DNA of 64,000 nt. It comes from Calamus simplicifolius. Its lineage: Eukaryota > Streptophyta > Magnoliopsida > Arecales > Arecaceae. The notes under the pieces are model-generated. The model saw nothing but the letters and a program-made list of their open reading frames with translations. It had not been told where the DNA came from and searched no databases. The stretch is taken from contig UESW01004633.1 of the NCBI GenBank assembly GCA_900491605.1, forward strand, positions 238,569 to 302,568. The letters run 5' to 3'. Positions 1 to 11,335 of the stretch are shown here, piece after piece. Position 1 is the stretch's first letter. Each line of letters begins with the position of its first letter. The position numbers were made by a program, and so were the translations under genes.

Positions 1-555
1 AGGCTTTTCTAAACCTAAGCTTTATTTTGATTATTCTGCTCTAGAGGAGCTGTTTGTATTTAAACTCGAATTTATTTTCTTGTGTACTGATTCAAGTGGA
101 TTGAATCAGTGGAGGTTGTTGTACCTCGTGGTAAGCTTGGGATAGCTTACGTTTTGGGTTAGTTGTGAGCCCGTGAAAAACAACGTGCTGGATTTTGTGC
201 TGGTAAGCCCGTGTAAAACCGGCTGGGTTCGTTGTGCACCCGAAAAATAACAAGTTTGAGTTGTGAGCTTGGAAAACAACTCGGCTGTAATCTAGGGAGA
301 TTATAGTGTGGACCCAAGTGAATCTTGGGAGTGGACGTAGGTGCTGTTGCGCCGAACCACTATAAAACCTTGTGTTTGCCGTGCTCTTTTGTCTCTTACT
401 CTATCTCTCTTATATTTCTGTTTGTGCACTGCTTCTTAGTTAATTTCTTTCACTTGCACATCTTGAGTAAATCTATTTAAACAATTCAAAAAGTCTTAAA
501 TTTTTAAGAACCCAATTCACCCCCCCCCCCTCTTGGGTTGCCATCTGGGCCAACA
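1..555 (+). mobile_element. Sirevirus-type copia LTR, right end (copy 1)
   Basis: This matches the right-hand part of the LTRs at 19508-20978, 33095-34661 and 41809-43355. They share a block ending in a poly-C run, then CTCTTGGGTTGCCATCTGGGCCAACA, where CAACA at 551-555 is the LTR terminus. The next bases are the pol 3' end of a gypsy element in the other orientation, so this LTR looks like the 3' end of a Sirevirus inserted into that gypsy element. The body of the element lies left of the window. The first five bases after it, GTTTC at 556-560, would be one copy of the target duplication; the other copy is outside. It could instead be a solo LTR. Confidence 0.85.
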
Positions 556-606
556 GTTTCGGATCGTAACGGCTTGATCATCTAGGATATGCTCGATCCG
601 CTCTCC

Positions 607-1740
607 TTACTTAGGTAAAATTGGTGGTGGACACTCTTGGGTAGGTTCGCTCATGAAAGGAGGGTTAGGTCCAAAGTACTCACTAGGAATCGCTGCCGGT
701 TCCCTATATTCTACTAGGTCTGCAATATTGAAGGTAGAGCTAATGCCCCAATCCGAGGGCAGATCTAGCACATAGGCATTGGGTCCTACCTTCTCTATTA
801 TTTTAAAGGGACCAGCTCCGTGAGCGTGAAGTTTCTTAACGGTACCTGGTGGGAACCATTCAGGCCTAAGCCTAACCATGACATAATCCCCTACACCGAA
901 CTCTTTGGCTCTTCTTCGGGAGTTAGCCAGTCTTTTATAAGTTTCATTACTTAGATTTATTTTCTGGCTAATGTCCTTATGTAAGTCTTTGATATGCTGT
1001 GCAAATGCTTGTGCGGACTCTGAGACTCGTGTGTGGAGGGGTAAAGGAATTAGATCAAGTGGACGATTAGGCTTGTACCCATGGACTATCTCAAATGGAC
1101 TCTTGCCCGTGGACCTGTTCACTGAGCTATTGTAGGCGAACTCTGCACGAGGCAGTAATAAATCCCACGTCCCTAGGTGTTCGCCTACAAGGCACCTAAG
1201 AAGGTTTCCTAGACTACGGTTCACCACTTCAGTTTGCCCATCCGTTTGGGGTGAAAGGCTGTGGAAAAATTAAGTTTGGTCCCTAACAGATGCCATAGCA
1301 TTTTCCAAAAGTAGCTGGTGAACCTAACATCCCTATCAGAAACAATGGTCTTAGGTAGGCCATGGAGCTTGACCACGCTGTCTAAGAAAAGTCGGGCTAC
1401 CCTAGACGCATCAAAGGTTTGCGAACAAGGGATGAAATGAGCCATCTTAGAGAACCTATCGACCACTACAAAGATGGAGTCGTGCTTCTTCTGGGTTTTA
1501 GGTAATCCTAGAATGAAGTCCATACTGAGGTCTTGCCAAGGACGATCAGGCACTGGCAAAGGAGTATATAGACCGGTGTTCTGCTTCTGCTGTTTTGCAA
1601 CGGCACAAGTTCGACATCGGGCTATTATCAGGGCAACGAGCCTTTTTAATCCTGGCCAGTAAAATTGGTCCTCTATCGCTAGAATAGTCTTATCTCTTCC
1701 AAAATGACCAGCTAATCCCCCAGCATGCGTTTCCCAGACT
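607..1740 (-). pseudogene. gypsy integrase, frameshifted
   Basis: Integrase inserts the cDNA into host chromosomes. Reading leftwards, the zinc-binding N-terminus ends in CRTC near 1610-1620, with an upstream His in HAGGLAGHF near 1705-1725. The core follows: PWQDLSMDFILGLP holds the first catalytic Asp (about 1530) and VSDRDVRFTS the second (about 1335). A frameshift falls at 1221-1260, just before the QTDGQTEV motif that holds the catalytic Glu. The remaining piece (607-1227) has the GPFKIIEKVGPNAYVLDLP motif of the C-terminal GPY/F module and then FNIADLVEY, with no chromodomain after it. The gene is broken and its last bases are cut by the Sirevirus at 555. Confidence 0.85.
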
Positions 1741-1879
1741 AGGAATTCTCTAAGTGACGTCCTAGGGATACAAAGTCTATTGCCCCTAAAAAGGTAACCA
1801 TCCTGGATGGTATAATCTCCACTGGTACTGGATGGCCCTAGCTGAAGGATCTTATAAATTTCACCAAAGTCATGACAGG

Positions 1880-2340
1880 TCTCATACTCATCTTTTATCC
1901 GTCGAATCCTATAACTTCGGTGCTAACAGTACTCAACAACAAAGACTTACGGCTTAGGGCGTCTGCTACCTTATTTTCTATACCGGCACGGTGTTTCAGG
2001 ACAAAAGTGTATGCCTGAATGTATTCAACCCATTTGCGTGCCTAGAATTTAGCTTCTTTTGGGAGTTCAGAAATCGGAGTGCCTCATGATCAGAAAATAA
2101 GACAAACTCCTGCGGTAGTAAGTAATGTCTCCAATACTTAAGGGCTTGTACTACCGCATAGAATTCCTTATCATAGGTGGAATATCTAAGTTTAGCTTCA
2201 TTTAGTTTTTCACTAAAGAAAGCTATGGGGTGATTTTCTTGGCTTAACACTCCACCTATGCCTACTCCCGACGTCGCACGCAACCTCAAACACCTTAGAA
2301 AAGTCTGGAAGTCTAAGTATGGGTGCATGAGTCATCCTAT
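1880..2340 (-). pseudogene. gypsy RNase H segment of pol
   Basis: RNase H removes the RNA strand during reverse transcription. The stretch reads ATSGVGIGGVLSQ, then FFSEKLNEAKLRYSTYDKE and VLFSDHEALRFL, the usual layout of gypsy RNase H with acidic residues in DKE and SDHEAL. A DALSRK motif, which usually closes the RNase H domain before integrase, can be read shortly downstream near 1940-1960 in another frame. It is separated from the RT frame by a break near 2340 and from integrase by further stops. Confidence 0.82.
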
Positions 2341-2349
2341 CCTTAAGCT

Positions 2350-4005
2350 CTAGGAAGGCCTTATTAGCTGACTTAGTCCACTCAAAATTACCTTCCTAAT
2401 ACAATCAGTGATGGGTGCGACGATGGTGCTAAATCCCCTAATGAATCTCCTGTAAAAGGTTGCTAGGCCATGGAAGCTGCGGACATCGTGGACGTTCATG
2501 GGTACCGGCCACTCTACGACCGACCTAACCTTTTCAGGATCCGCTGAAACACCTTCTGGGGTTACCACAAAACCTAGAAAGATAACCCTATGCATCATGA
2601 AATCACACTTCTTAAGGTTTGCATATAGGCTATTCTCTCTAAGGGTCTGACAGATTAATCTGAGATGGTTAAGATGGTCCTCTTTGGTCTTGCTATAAAT
2701 TAATATATCATCAAAATAGACCACTAAGAATTTTTTCGTGTACTCTTTCAGGACCTGGGTCATGATTCTCATGAATGTGCTAGGTGCGTTTGACAGCCCA
2801 AAAGGCATCACGACCCACTCAAACAGACCATCTCTAGTCTTAAATGCAGTCTTCCACTCATCCCCTGGTCTAATTCTAACCTGATGGTAGCCACTCTTAA
2901 GGTCTATTTTGGAAAAGATAGTGGCACCCGCCATCATGTCCAACATGTCATCTAGTCTGGGGATAGGGAACCTATACTTGATAGTGATTTTGTTGATGGC
3001 CCTACTGTCCATGCACATTCTCCAGGTACCATCCTTCTTAGGGGTTAATAGTGCAGGAACTGCACAAGGACTTAAGCTCTCCCTAATGAAACCTTTCCTA
3101 AGTAATTCTCCCACTTGTTTTTGTAGTTCTTGATGCTCAGTGGGGTTCATCCTATAATGGGGAAGGTTTGGGAGGGTGGATCCTGGGATCAGGTCAATGG
3201 CATGTTGGATGTTTCTCAGGGATGGTAACTGATCAGGCAATTCTTCAGGGAAGACATCCTTAAACTCCTCTAGGATCTCAATTACTTCTGGGGGTTGTTC
3301 CTTTTGGACTGATTCATAGATCTCTTTAGTGGTCAAAATCCAAACAGGATTACCCTCAGTGATGTCCTTTTCTAATTCCTTAGCTTTAATCAGATTAACT
3401 CTTGGCTTGCTATCCTTAAGGTTGCTAGATCCTTTCTTGATTGGGTCCCTAGGTGGAGTTGGATGTATCACATACTTGTTCCCATTGTGTTTAAAAGAGC
3501 AGATGTTGGATCGACCAAACAAGGTGGCATCGTGATCGTAAAGCCAAGGTCGACCTAATATAATACTACTAACACCCATAGGAATTACATCGCACCAGAC
3601 CTTTTCCTCATAATTTTGCAATTTGATTAGTATTTGGCATCTGGACTTGATTGGGATAGAGGTGGAATCTACCCACGAGACCTTATAGGGACTAGGATGG
3701 GGAACTGTGGTCAATCCTAATGACTTAACTGTATTGGTAGAGACGGCATTGACACAACTCCCGCTATCCACTATGATCTTGAGCACCTTATCCCCTATCT
3801 TAACAAAAGTCTGTAGGATGTTAGTCCTACGCCAATCTTCCTGGTCCTTAGTTTGAGTCTGGGTCAAGATACATCTAACCACTCCTAGTAGGTCTTCAGA
3901 CTCAAATGTTTCCTCCTCTCCATCGTACTCATCTATCAGATGGGTATCAGCCTCATAGACCTCTCCCTCAGGCTCAACTAGGGACTCGATTCAGTCTCAG
4001 GTAAC
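2350..4005 (-). pseudogene. gypsy protease and reverse transcriptase
   Basis: The longest open stretch of the element (2350-3882, 510 codons). The aspartic protease carries IIVDSGSCVNAVS (about residues 35-47), with DSG as active site. A linker follows, then the reverse transcriptase: LTPKKDGTWRMCMDSRAIN, FSKIDLKSGYHQVRI and the catalytic box VVYFDDILIYS (YFDD). After it come LKKCDF and FLGFVVTPEGV of the thumb/connection. The frame ends near 2350 before RNase H. Upstream (3883-4005) an acidic linker joins gag to pol. Gag, protease and RT would normally be one polyprotein; here the joints are shifted. Confidence 0.88.
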
Positions 4006-5155
4006 TCATCTATATGAAGGGATCTGACTGGGCACTGGCTGATCATATGTCCCGTTTGTTGCATCTAAAGCATTTGATCTGGGGGTTGGAATTTCTTTGG
4101 ACCTCTACAGATTTGCCCTTATCCTCTCTCTGGGGTATAGGGGTACTATTCTGGGGTCGACTCAACTCAGTTCGGCTTGTACTGGGTCGGCTAGTGTTGG
4201 GTCGACTCGGGAAAGTCTGGCGGGGGTCTGAGTACTGGGTAGGTCTGGGACGACTAGGATAGGCCTGGCTAGATCCTGGATATGGGCTAGGGCTCTTGGT
4301 AGCCTCTGATCTACGATAGGGTGGCCCTCTCTGAAAACGTTCATAATCCCTAGCAACTTGGTAAGCTTCTTCTAAATCGTGTACCCTTCTTAGGTAGAGT
4401 TCTCTTTGAATATCTGCTCTCAGGCCATACCTAAACTTGGATAGGGTGACTTCCTCAGACTGAACGATATTACACCTCATGGTATACTCTTGGAATGTAG
4501 CAATGTATTCATTCACAGTTTTACTACCCTGAATTAATCCCTGCCACTGGTCCAATAGGCTCTGTTCATACGATGTGGGGACATAATTGGACCTAAGTCT
4601 AGCCTTCATGGCGTGCCAGGTGACTATGGGGTCTCTTCCCTCTAATAATTGCCTTCGCTCTAAAGTGGCCCAGTATAACCTAGCCTGTCGTACTAACTTG
4701 AGCTTGGCAAACTTAAACTTACGCTCTTCAGACATGTCGTACCAGTCAAAGTACTGGTCCATCCCTTCCTCCCAATCTAGGTAGTCCTTAGGGTCCATAG
4801 AGCCATCGAAAGTAGGTGCTTCAAGTCTGACACTTCTAAGGGCTCTTTCTTCTTGGTCTACTGCCTCATGATTGGGTCTCCTAGGGAGGACATCTAGGAC
4901 TGGATCAGGTCGAAGTGGTCTCCTAGGGTTTGGCCTTATGTAGAGGTCAGGCTGTTGGGCTCTCCTAGGATGAGGTGGGGTCTCATGATCAGACTCAGTG
5001 TGGGGCTCACGGGCTTCTTCTAGGATGCCCAACCTAGTTTCGACTTGATCGAACCTGGACCCTAATCTAGCCTCAGATTGCTTGATGTCTTGGTTCATTC
5101 GGGCTAGTTGTTCAGTGATGATCCTTAAGTGATCATCAATGCTTTGATTAGCCAT
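4005..5155 (-). pseudogene. gypsy gag with CCHC zinc knuckle, frameshifted at its end
   Basis: Gag forms the virus-like particle and binds the element's RNA. It starts at an ATG at 5155 (MANQSIDDHLRIITEQLARM), followed by a short coiled-coil-like stretch and an Arg/Pro-rich region. The retrotransposon gag core comes next (WEEGMDQYFDWYDMSEE, LKLVRQARLYWATLERRQL). A Ser/Pro/Arg-rich tail leads to the nucleocapsid knuckle CFRCNKR; its second half (H and final C) is visible only after a one-base frame change near 4040-4045. The knuckle is therefore broken in this copy. The ATG was chosen because it is the first in frame and follows the leader by a normal distance. Confidence 0.85.
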
Positions 5156-5969
5156 GGGTTCAGCCTGTAATGGAGGTGGTGACGGGAAAAAGATGCTCCT
5201 GATCTAGTGCACATGCAAGCACAATCAAGCATACAAGACTCAGACTGACTCGGACTACGGTATGCTAGACCTAGTCATCCAGAGTAAAGGATTTGGCTTA
5301 ATGCAAGCCAATCTAACAGTAACTCTTCAATTGGCCAGTTGGGACAGGTGGAAGGGGGGAGGCTCATCCCGCAAATTGCAGGTGCCTAATTAGAATAACC
5401 CCAACACTCCGCTTAAGTCGTTTGACATTTGACCTCCCTTCTAGACACCAATTTCAGAGCACACGCCAGATTGATTTGTACTAGTCTCCTCCAGTACACT
5501 AAACCGACTGTTGGTGTCCCTAGCCCTCTAGGGCAAATGTCAATTAAGTTGCTACTCAGTTTTAGATTAGAGGCTTGGGATCGGAATGCACGGGTGGTTG
5601 TTTTGGGCCAAGGAAGGGGTCTCAATCCCTCCCTTATCTGACATCAATGAAAGCCCTTAAGAGTAATTTAATGCAGATGAATGACATGTAAAACACAAAC
5701 CCTAATCCAGAAATCTTTAAATAGCAATAAATCTCAGAATTTTTTTTCAGATCGAATTAAATTCAAAAATTAACAAAATTTCAAGAATTTTCAACATGCA
5801 ATTAATTCATAGATTGAATTAAATTCTTAAAAAATAAAAAAAATACTTTAAATTATAACGAATCTAGAGAAATAAATTTTTTAATTTTTAATATGTATGC
5901 AGGCAGAAACAATTCAATTAACAGATGATATACTGATAATAACGTGAATTAAAATTAAGCCCTAACTAT
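5156..5969 (-). other. gypsy untranslated leader
   Basis: The stretch between the primer binding site and the gag start. No convincing coding sequence; the short opposing ORFs at 5413-5641 are on both strands of the same bases and match nothing I know. The part nearest the LTR (5690-5960) is AT-rich. Confidence 0.6.
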
Positions 5970-5981
5970 GCTCTGATACCA
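5970..5981 (-). promoter_or_regulatory. Primer binding site, initiator Met tRNA type
   Basis: The minus strand reads TGGTATCAGAGC, complementary to the 3' end of plant initiator methionine tRNA, and lies three bases inside the LTR end (…GCATCA). It sets the orientation of the gypsy element and the inner LTR border at 5985. Confidence 0.9.
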
Positions 5982-6650
5982 AACTGATGCAGGACCGATT
6001 CGCATGCAAGTAATTTTTTTTTTTTTTAATGATTAATAATTGCAGTTGATTATTCTTCCAAAGTAATAGCCTAAGAGGGATTCAAAAAATTCACAGTAAA
6101 TCCGCACGCGAAACAGTTCCTAAAAAATAAGAAAGAAGGACCGCCGAGGCTAAGAAGCCCCGGTAGGGCTTGCTCTCCTACAATAAAGTTACTAGTAGAT
6201 TAGAGGGGTGTACCTGGCAAGAGGGAAAGATCAAAGTGTTGAAGGGGTTGCTCTGCCTGGCGGATGCGCCCTAGATGACCAAGCCTTGAGCCCACGGATC
6301 TGCGGCCAAGTATCCGCTGACCTGGATGACGATCACCTTGAATCCTGGATTCGTGGCTACTGAGGGATCTGCAAGATCACCATACAAGGGTTAAAGAATA
6401 TAGAGAAAATTTAGAATAGAGGCAAAGAGACAAGGAAGGAGTAGAGAAAAGGGAGGCGGCCAAGGGCTCTTGGGCATCCACTATTGGAAGACAAAGGTGG
6501 CGGCCAGGGTTTCTCCTAGAGACTTGGATGTTGGCACGCGCAGGAGGAGGGAAACAAGAGCACCAGAGAACCAATTAACAAAAATCACAATAACTCAAAA
6601 CTTGGATTGATTGATTAATAATAAAAGATACATCATTCATACAAGAGGGT

Positions 6651-6662
6651 CTCTTTTATAGA
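6651..6662 (-). promoter_or_regulatory. TATA box of the gypsy LTR
   Basis: Minus strand CTATAAAAGAG within the LTR, at a position compatible with a U3/R promoter. Inferred from sequence only. Confidence 0.5.
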
Positions 6663-6724
6663 GCAAGAGACTTGGGGCCCAAGAAAATACAGATATGAAA
6701 AGAGAGAAAAGAAAAAAAAGGTGC

Positions 6725-6995
6725 CCTAATCAAATTTGGCATGAAATCTGCAGCGTCCAGATGAGGAAGGTGATCTTCTAGATGCAATCAGCGGCAGCTG
6801 GATTCGGCATGAAATCTGTGGCATCCAGATGAGGCAGGTGATCTTCTAGATATGATTGAGATGCAATCAGTGGTAGCTTAATTTGGCATAAAATCTGCAG
6901 CGTCCAGATGAGGAAGGTGATCTTCTAGATGCAATCAGTGGCAGCTTAATTTGGCATGAAATCGGCATCGGCCAGATGAGAAAAATAATCATCCA
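6725..6995. repeat. Tandem repeat in the gypsy LTR, unit about 70 bp
   Basis: Four imperfect copies of a unit containing GGCATGAAATCTGCAGCGTC, CAGATGAGGAAGGTGATCTTC and TAGATGCAATCAGTGGCAGC. It lies upstream of the TATA box in the direction of transcription, where LTR enhancer repeats are often found. Confidence 0.8.
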
Positions 6996-7314
6996 GATCG
7001 GAAAGGTTGCTTGCTCTGCTAGGTGGCATGTGGGCTGCTTGAAGTAGGTGTGGCACCAACTTGAATTTAGCAGCTGCTCTGACTATGATGGCCTTGTCTT
7101 CTGCTCCAATACTGATGTCTCCTCTTGTAAGCTGATGAACTTACTACAGACTCACATTAAAATAAACTGAACTGGATAGACTCAATTTAGAATAAAATGA
7201 ACTGGACAGGACTCAAAATAAACTAAACTTTATTTCAACTCAAGACTTGAATCATAAGTAATCAATATCCATAGAGAATTAAGAATCCTCTGCTTGATCC
7301 TGGTGCCCGCACCA

Positions 7315-9790
7315 ACTAGTCCACTCGAGCTACTACATATGGATCTTTTTGGACCTACTAGAACCACTAGTCTAGGAGAAAGAAATATAGTCTTGTGATA
7401 GTTGATGATTATTATAGATTCACTTGGGTATTATTTTTAGCTCATAAAGATGAGACTTTCTCTATATTTCTAAAATTCTTCAAGAAAGTCACAAATAAAA
7501 AAATAACACTATAGTATCTCTTAAAAGTGATCATGGAACAAATTTAAAAATTATTTATTTAAAAATTTTTGCATTGAAAATAGCATTCATCATAACTTCT
7601 CTGCACCTAGAATACCTCAACAAATGGAGTTAGAAAAAAATAGAACTCTAGAAGACATGGCCCATACCATGCTATGTGAAAGCCAACTCCCAAAGTATTT
7701 CTGGGCGGAAGCTATGAACACGGCATGTTACATCCTAAATAGAGCTTTAATTAGACCAATCCTTAAGAAAACTCCCTATGAACTATGGCATAATAGGAAA
7801 CCAAACATTTGTTATTTTTATGCATTTGGTTGTCGTTGTTTCATTCATAATAATGGTAAAGACAATCTTGGAAAGTTTGATGCAAAATCTAATGAAGGTA
7901 TATTCTTAGGATACTCCACTTCTAGTAAATCTTATAGAGTATTTAATAAGAAGTATTTAATTATAGAAGAATCAATTCATGTAGTATTTGATGAGTCTTT
8001 AGCATCAAGTTCTGAAAAGATAGATGATGAGGAAGATACAATTTTGCTTGAAAGAGATATTAAAAAATTAAATATAGATGTATCTTCAGACCATGAATCA
8101 GAGGCTAAAGATGATGATTCACCTAAGGATGATGTCATTGATACTACTCGTAATAATGTAGATCTACCTAGAGATTGGAGATATGCTTATGGTCATCCAA
8201 AGGACTTTATTATAGATGATCCATCTCAAGGTGTAAGAACTAGATCATCAATGAGAAATATCAATAATCATCTTGCATTTGTTTCTCATATAGAACCTAA
8301 AACTATCGAGGAAGCCAAAAAAGATAGTAATTGGATGTTAGCTATGCAAGAAGAATTAAATAAATTTACTAGGAATAAAGTATGGACCCTAGTTGATAGA
8401 CCTAAAGATTATTCTGTTATAGGATCTAAATGGGTATTTAGAAATAAATTAGATGAGAATGCATTGTAATTAGAAATAAAGCTAGATTAGTTGCAAAAGG
8501 ATATAATCAAGAAGAAGAATTGATTTTGATGAAACTTTTGCATCTATTGCTAGATTAGAGGCAATTAGATTATTACTTGTATTTGCATGTCATATGAACA
8601 TTAATTTATTTCAAATGGATGTAAAAAATATTTTTTAATGGATTAATAAATGAGAAAGTTTTTATTGAACAATCACCTAGTTTTGAAGATCATGAATTTC
8701 CTAATCATGTTTTTAACTACACAAAGCATTATATGGTTTAAAACAAGCACCTAGAGCTTGGTATGATAGGCTAAGTAAATTTTTAATTAAAAATAATTTT
8801 TTTAGAGGAAATTTGATAAAACCCTATTTTTAAAGAGAAAAGATAAAGATTTATTAGTAGTACAAATATATGTAGATGATATTGTATTCGATGCTACTAA
8901 CAATCTACTTTGTCAAGAATTTGCTAAGTTAATGCAGGGCGAGTTTGAGATAAGCATGATGGGATAATTAACTTTTTCCTTGACTACAAATCAAGCAAGA
9001 AAGAGAGGGGATTTTCATCAACCAAACAAAGTACACGAAAGAAATTCTCAAGAAGTTTGGAATGGAATCAGTTAAACCCCTTCGAACACCTATGAGTCCT
9101 TCATGCAAACTGGATAAAGATGAAGATGGTAAGCAAGTTGATCAAAAATATTACAGAGGTATGATCGGTTCATTACTTTATTTAACAGCAAGTAGACCTG
9201 ATATTATGTTTGTTGTATGGTTATGTGCTAGATATCAATCTGAACCTAAAGAATATCATGTAATTGCTATAAAAAGAATTCTAAGATATTTAAATGGAAC
9301 TAAAAATGTAGGATTATGGTACTCTAAAGACTCAATATTAAATTTGATTGCATATTCTGATTCTGATTTTGCTAGTTGTAAATTAGATAGAAAAAGTACT
9401 AGTGGTGCATGCCAATTTTTAGGTAGTAACTTAATCTCTTGGTTTAGCAAAAGCAAAATTCGGTTGCATTATCAACTGTGAAGCTGAATATGTTGCAGCT
9501 AAAAGTTGTTGTGCTCAAATCCTTTGGATTAAGCGACAACTTGAAGATTATGGTATAACACCTGATAAAACTCCAATTAGATGTGATAATACTAGTGCAA
9601 TAAATTTGTCTAAAAATCCAATTCAATACTCAAGAACTAAAGACATTGAAATAAGACATCATTTCATTAGAGAACATATAGCTAATAATAATATTTATCT
9701 TGATTATGTATGTACTGATGAACAATTAGCTGATATATTTACCCCTAAGTGAAGAGAGATTTTGTTATCTTAGAGGAGAATTAGGAGTCT
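7315..9790 (+). pseudogene. Sirevirus copy 2 pol: integrase, RT, RNase H (decayed)
   Basis: Begins inside the integrase core (LHMDLFGPTRTTSL equivalent, 7325-7370), then RTLEDMAHTMLCESQLPKYF, an acidic linker and the RT start NWMLAMQEELNKFTRNKVWT (about 8330-8390). RT motifs continue in other frames: the YVDD box lies at about 8870-8885 within QIYVDDIVF. The SGACQFLGSNLISWFSK motif of RNase H is near 9400-9450, and the closing AEYVAAKSCCAQILWIKRQL is near 9485-9540. At least six frame breaks or stops separate these parts, clearly more than in copy 3. Confidence 0.88.
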
Positions 9791-9949
9791 GTGATCTATC
9801 GAAATGATTTTGAATCTCTTAGAAATGACTATCTAGAAGTCAATCAATTTCTTGAAAAATCTTTTATGATTCTAAGGAAGATTTATCTAAAATTTATTGA
9901 TTATTTTGACAAGTTTCAAATCCTTGAAAATCTATTTTTTTCATTGAAA

Positions 9950-10165
9950 CTGTCTTGGAGCCGACACCACTATTAGTGGAGTCGACACCTGTCTGTGTTG
10001 CTCTCTGTCTGTGACCTTGGAGCCGACACCCGCCTTTGCGGAGCCACTTTAATTCGAGCACTGACCGTTTTAGCGACTTGGAGTCGACACCCAACATTGC
10101 GGGAGCCGACACCTTATGGTCCCAGATTGACTATATTAGGGCAGAGTCGACACATATTCGGCCCC
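9950..10165 (+). repeat. GGAGYCGACACC motif cluster upstream of the env-like ORF (copy 2)
   Basis: Five to six spaced copies of GGAGCCGACACC, GGAGTCGACACC or close variants, between the end of pol and the env-like ATG. The same motif fills the U3 part of the LTRs. Confidence 0.85.
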
Positions 10166-10247
10166 ATTCGACTCCAAACTCTTCCAAAACTTTCTCCACA
10201 CCTTCCAAATCCTAGAATCTCTCCAATTCATTCCTTCCTAGCTCTCT

Positions 10248-10710
10248 ATGGCACCTAAACATCGTGGATCAGTCCTTGAAGCACGGTGACAACGGGAAAA
10301 AGGATAGTGAGGCGTCCGGCACAACAGCCTTCGCCCAGCTCGTCCTCTACGTCATCATCCTCAACTCCTAGTGCTATCCCTGGTCCACCCTCTTCTGAAG
10401 TTGATCTTTTAACAGGGAGAGTCATTACTATGGGTAGAAAGGTAGATTTCAGATTTTTTGAAGCAGAGGTTTCTATCTTGAAAGATAGTTTAAGGAGATG
10501 GGATTGGAAAAGGTTTGTTCCCTAGATGTTCCCACTTATCCAGCATTAGTCAAAGACTTTTATCACAATTTGTCTAGAGGTGAAGGAGGCATTGTTAGTT
10601 TTGTGAGAGGTACAAGAGTTCACCTAACTTCAAGACTTTGAAAAATCTGTTAGAGACACATGTTATTGGACCTATTGCAGATTCTCACAGTGAAAGGGGT
10701 GAGGCATTAT
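10248..10710 (+). pseudogene. Sirevirus env-like ORF, first part (copy 2), cut by a hAT
   Basis: Sireviruses often carry a third ORF after pol, called env-like. The ATG at 10248 opens MAPKHRGSVLEAR, matching the copy 3 start at 39920, and meets a stop after 13 codons. The continuation is in another frame (from 10286), with a Ser/Pro-rich segment and FFEAEVSILKDSLRRWDW. The ORF is interrupted at 10710 by the hAT. The function of this ORF family is not established; it resembles the putative plant transposon protein domain. Confidence 0.75.
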
Positions 10711-10885
10711 TAGGGGTGTAATCGAGCCAAGTCGAGTCGATACAGTACCAAGCTCGAGCTCGACTCGACTCTAAAATTTGAAGCTCAAAACTCGACTCAA
10801 GCTCGATCAAGTTTTTTATTTCGAGCTCGAGCTCGATGAAATACTCGACGTACTCGAGCTCGGCTCGACTCGACTCGAATTTCTA
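10711..10885. repeat. hAT left terminal and subterminal repeats
   Basis: The terminal inverted repeat is followed by many overlapping CTCGAGCTCGACTCG-type motifs up to about 10885. In hAT elements such subterminal motifs bind the transposase. The matching right-hand block is 17865-18039. Confidence 0.85.
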
Positions 10886-11335
10886 TATAAAAATTTAAAA
10901 ATAATTTTTAAATTAAAATAAAATATTTTTTAACTAAAAATTCAAAGGAGCTCTCATTTTTTTGGATCATCTCAAAGAAAAGGTCAAACATTCACCGTTG
11001 TCTGGTGACGTAGATCAAAATACACTTGTAAGGTGAAATATGAATGAACTCTAGGTTTATTCACCCACCATAAACATAAATTTTTGTTTTGCTCAAACTT
11101 TACTGCACATTAATTTTATGATAAATATCACTTCATCAAAAAGAAAATTTCAAAGAAGCAAGCTGATATTTTTCAAGCTACATACCCTAAGGATCTGATA
11201 CAATTCAATGCCAACTTTTAATCTTAATGCACTCTCAAGCATAATAAGATGTTGGACAGGCAGCTGCACTGCCAAAAAAACAAATCCTTTCTTTTACAAG
11301 CCATATTCATACCCTTCCTCAGCCTAGCAAAATGG

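Larger units (their letters stand above)
556..7314 (-). mobile_element. Ty3/gypsy retrotransposon, 3' end missing
   Basis: On the minus strand the order is LTR (5985-7314), primer binding site (5970-5981), leader, gag, protease, reverse transcriptase, RNase H, integrase. RT before integrase is the Ty3/gypsy (Metaviridae) order. The 3' LTR and polypurine tract are absent because a Sirevirus LTR abuts the pol end at 555/556. The 5' LTR end at 7314 directly joins copia integrase sequence in the opposite orientation, so this element inserted into Sirevirus copy 2; ACTAG at 7315-7319 is the likely target duplication. The integrase tail has a GPF motif but I see no chromodomain. Integrase style resembles chromovirus-type gypsy elements, which is only a tentative lineage call. 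gag and pol carry frameshifts, so the copy is not autonomous. Confidence 0.88.
5985..7314 (-). repeat. gypsy 5' LTR
   Basis: A 1330-bp LTR with TG...CA ends. On the minus strand it begins TGGTGCGGGCACCA, itself almost a perfect hairpin, and ends GGTCCTGCATCA. A TATA-like CTATAAAAGAG lies at 6651-6662 on the minus strand. An internal tandem repeat lies at 6725-6995. The matching 3' LTR is outside the window, so the borders rest on the primer binding site on one side and the switch to copia integrase sequence on the other. Confidence 0.8.

Noticed and set aside
2909..3535. Plus-strand ORFs over the gypsy RT and protease
   Set aside because: Shadows of the minus-strand pol gene.
7315..10710. 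An intact or active second Sirevirus
   Set aside because: Numerous stops and indels in every domain, and its 5' half is separated by the gypsy insertion.
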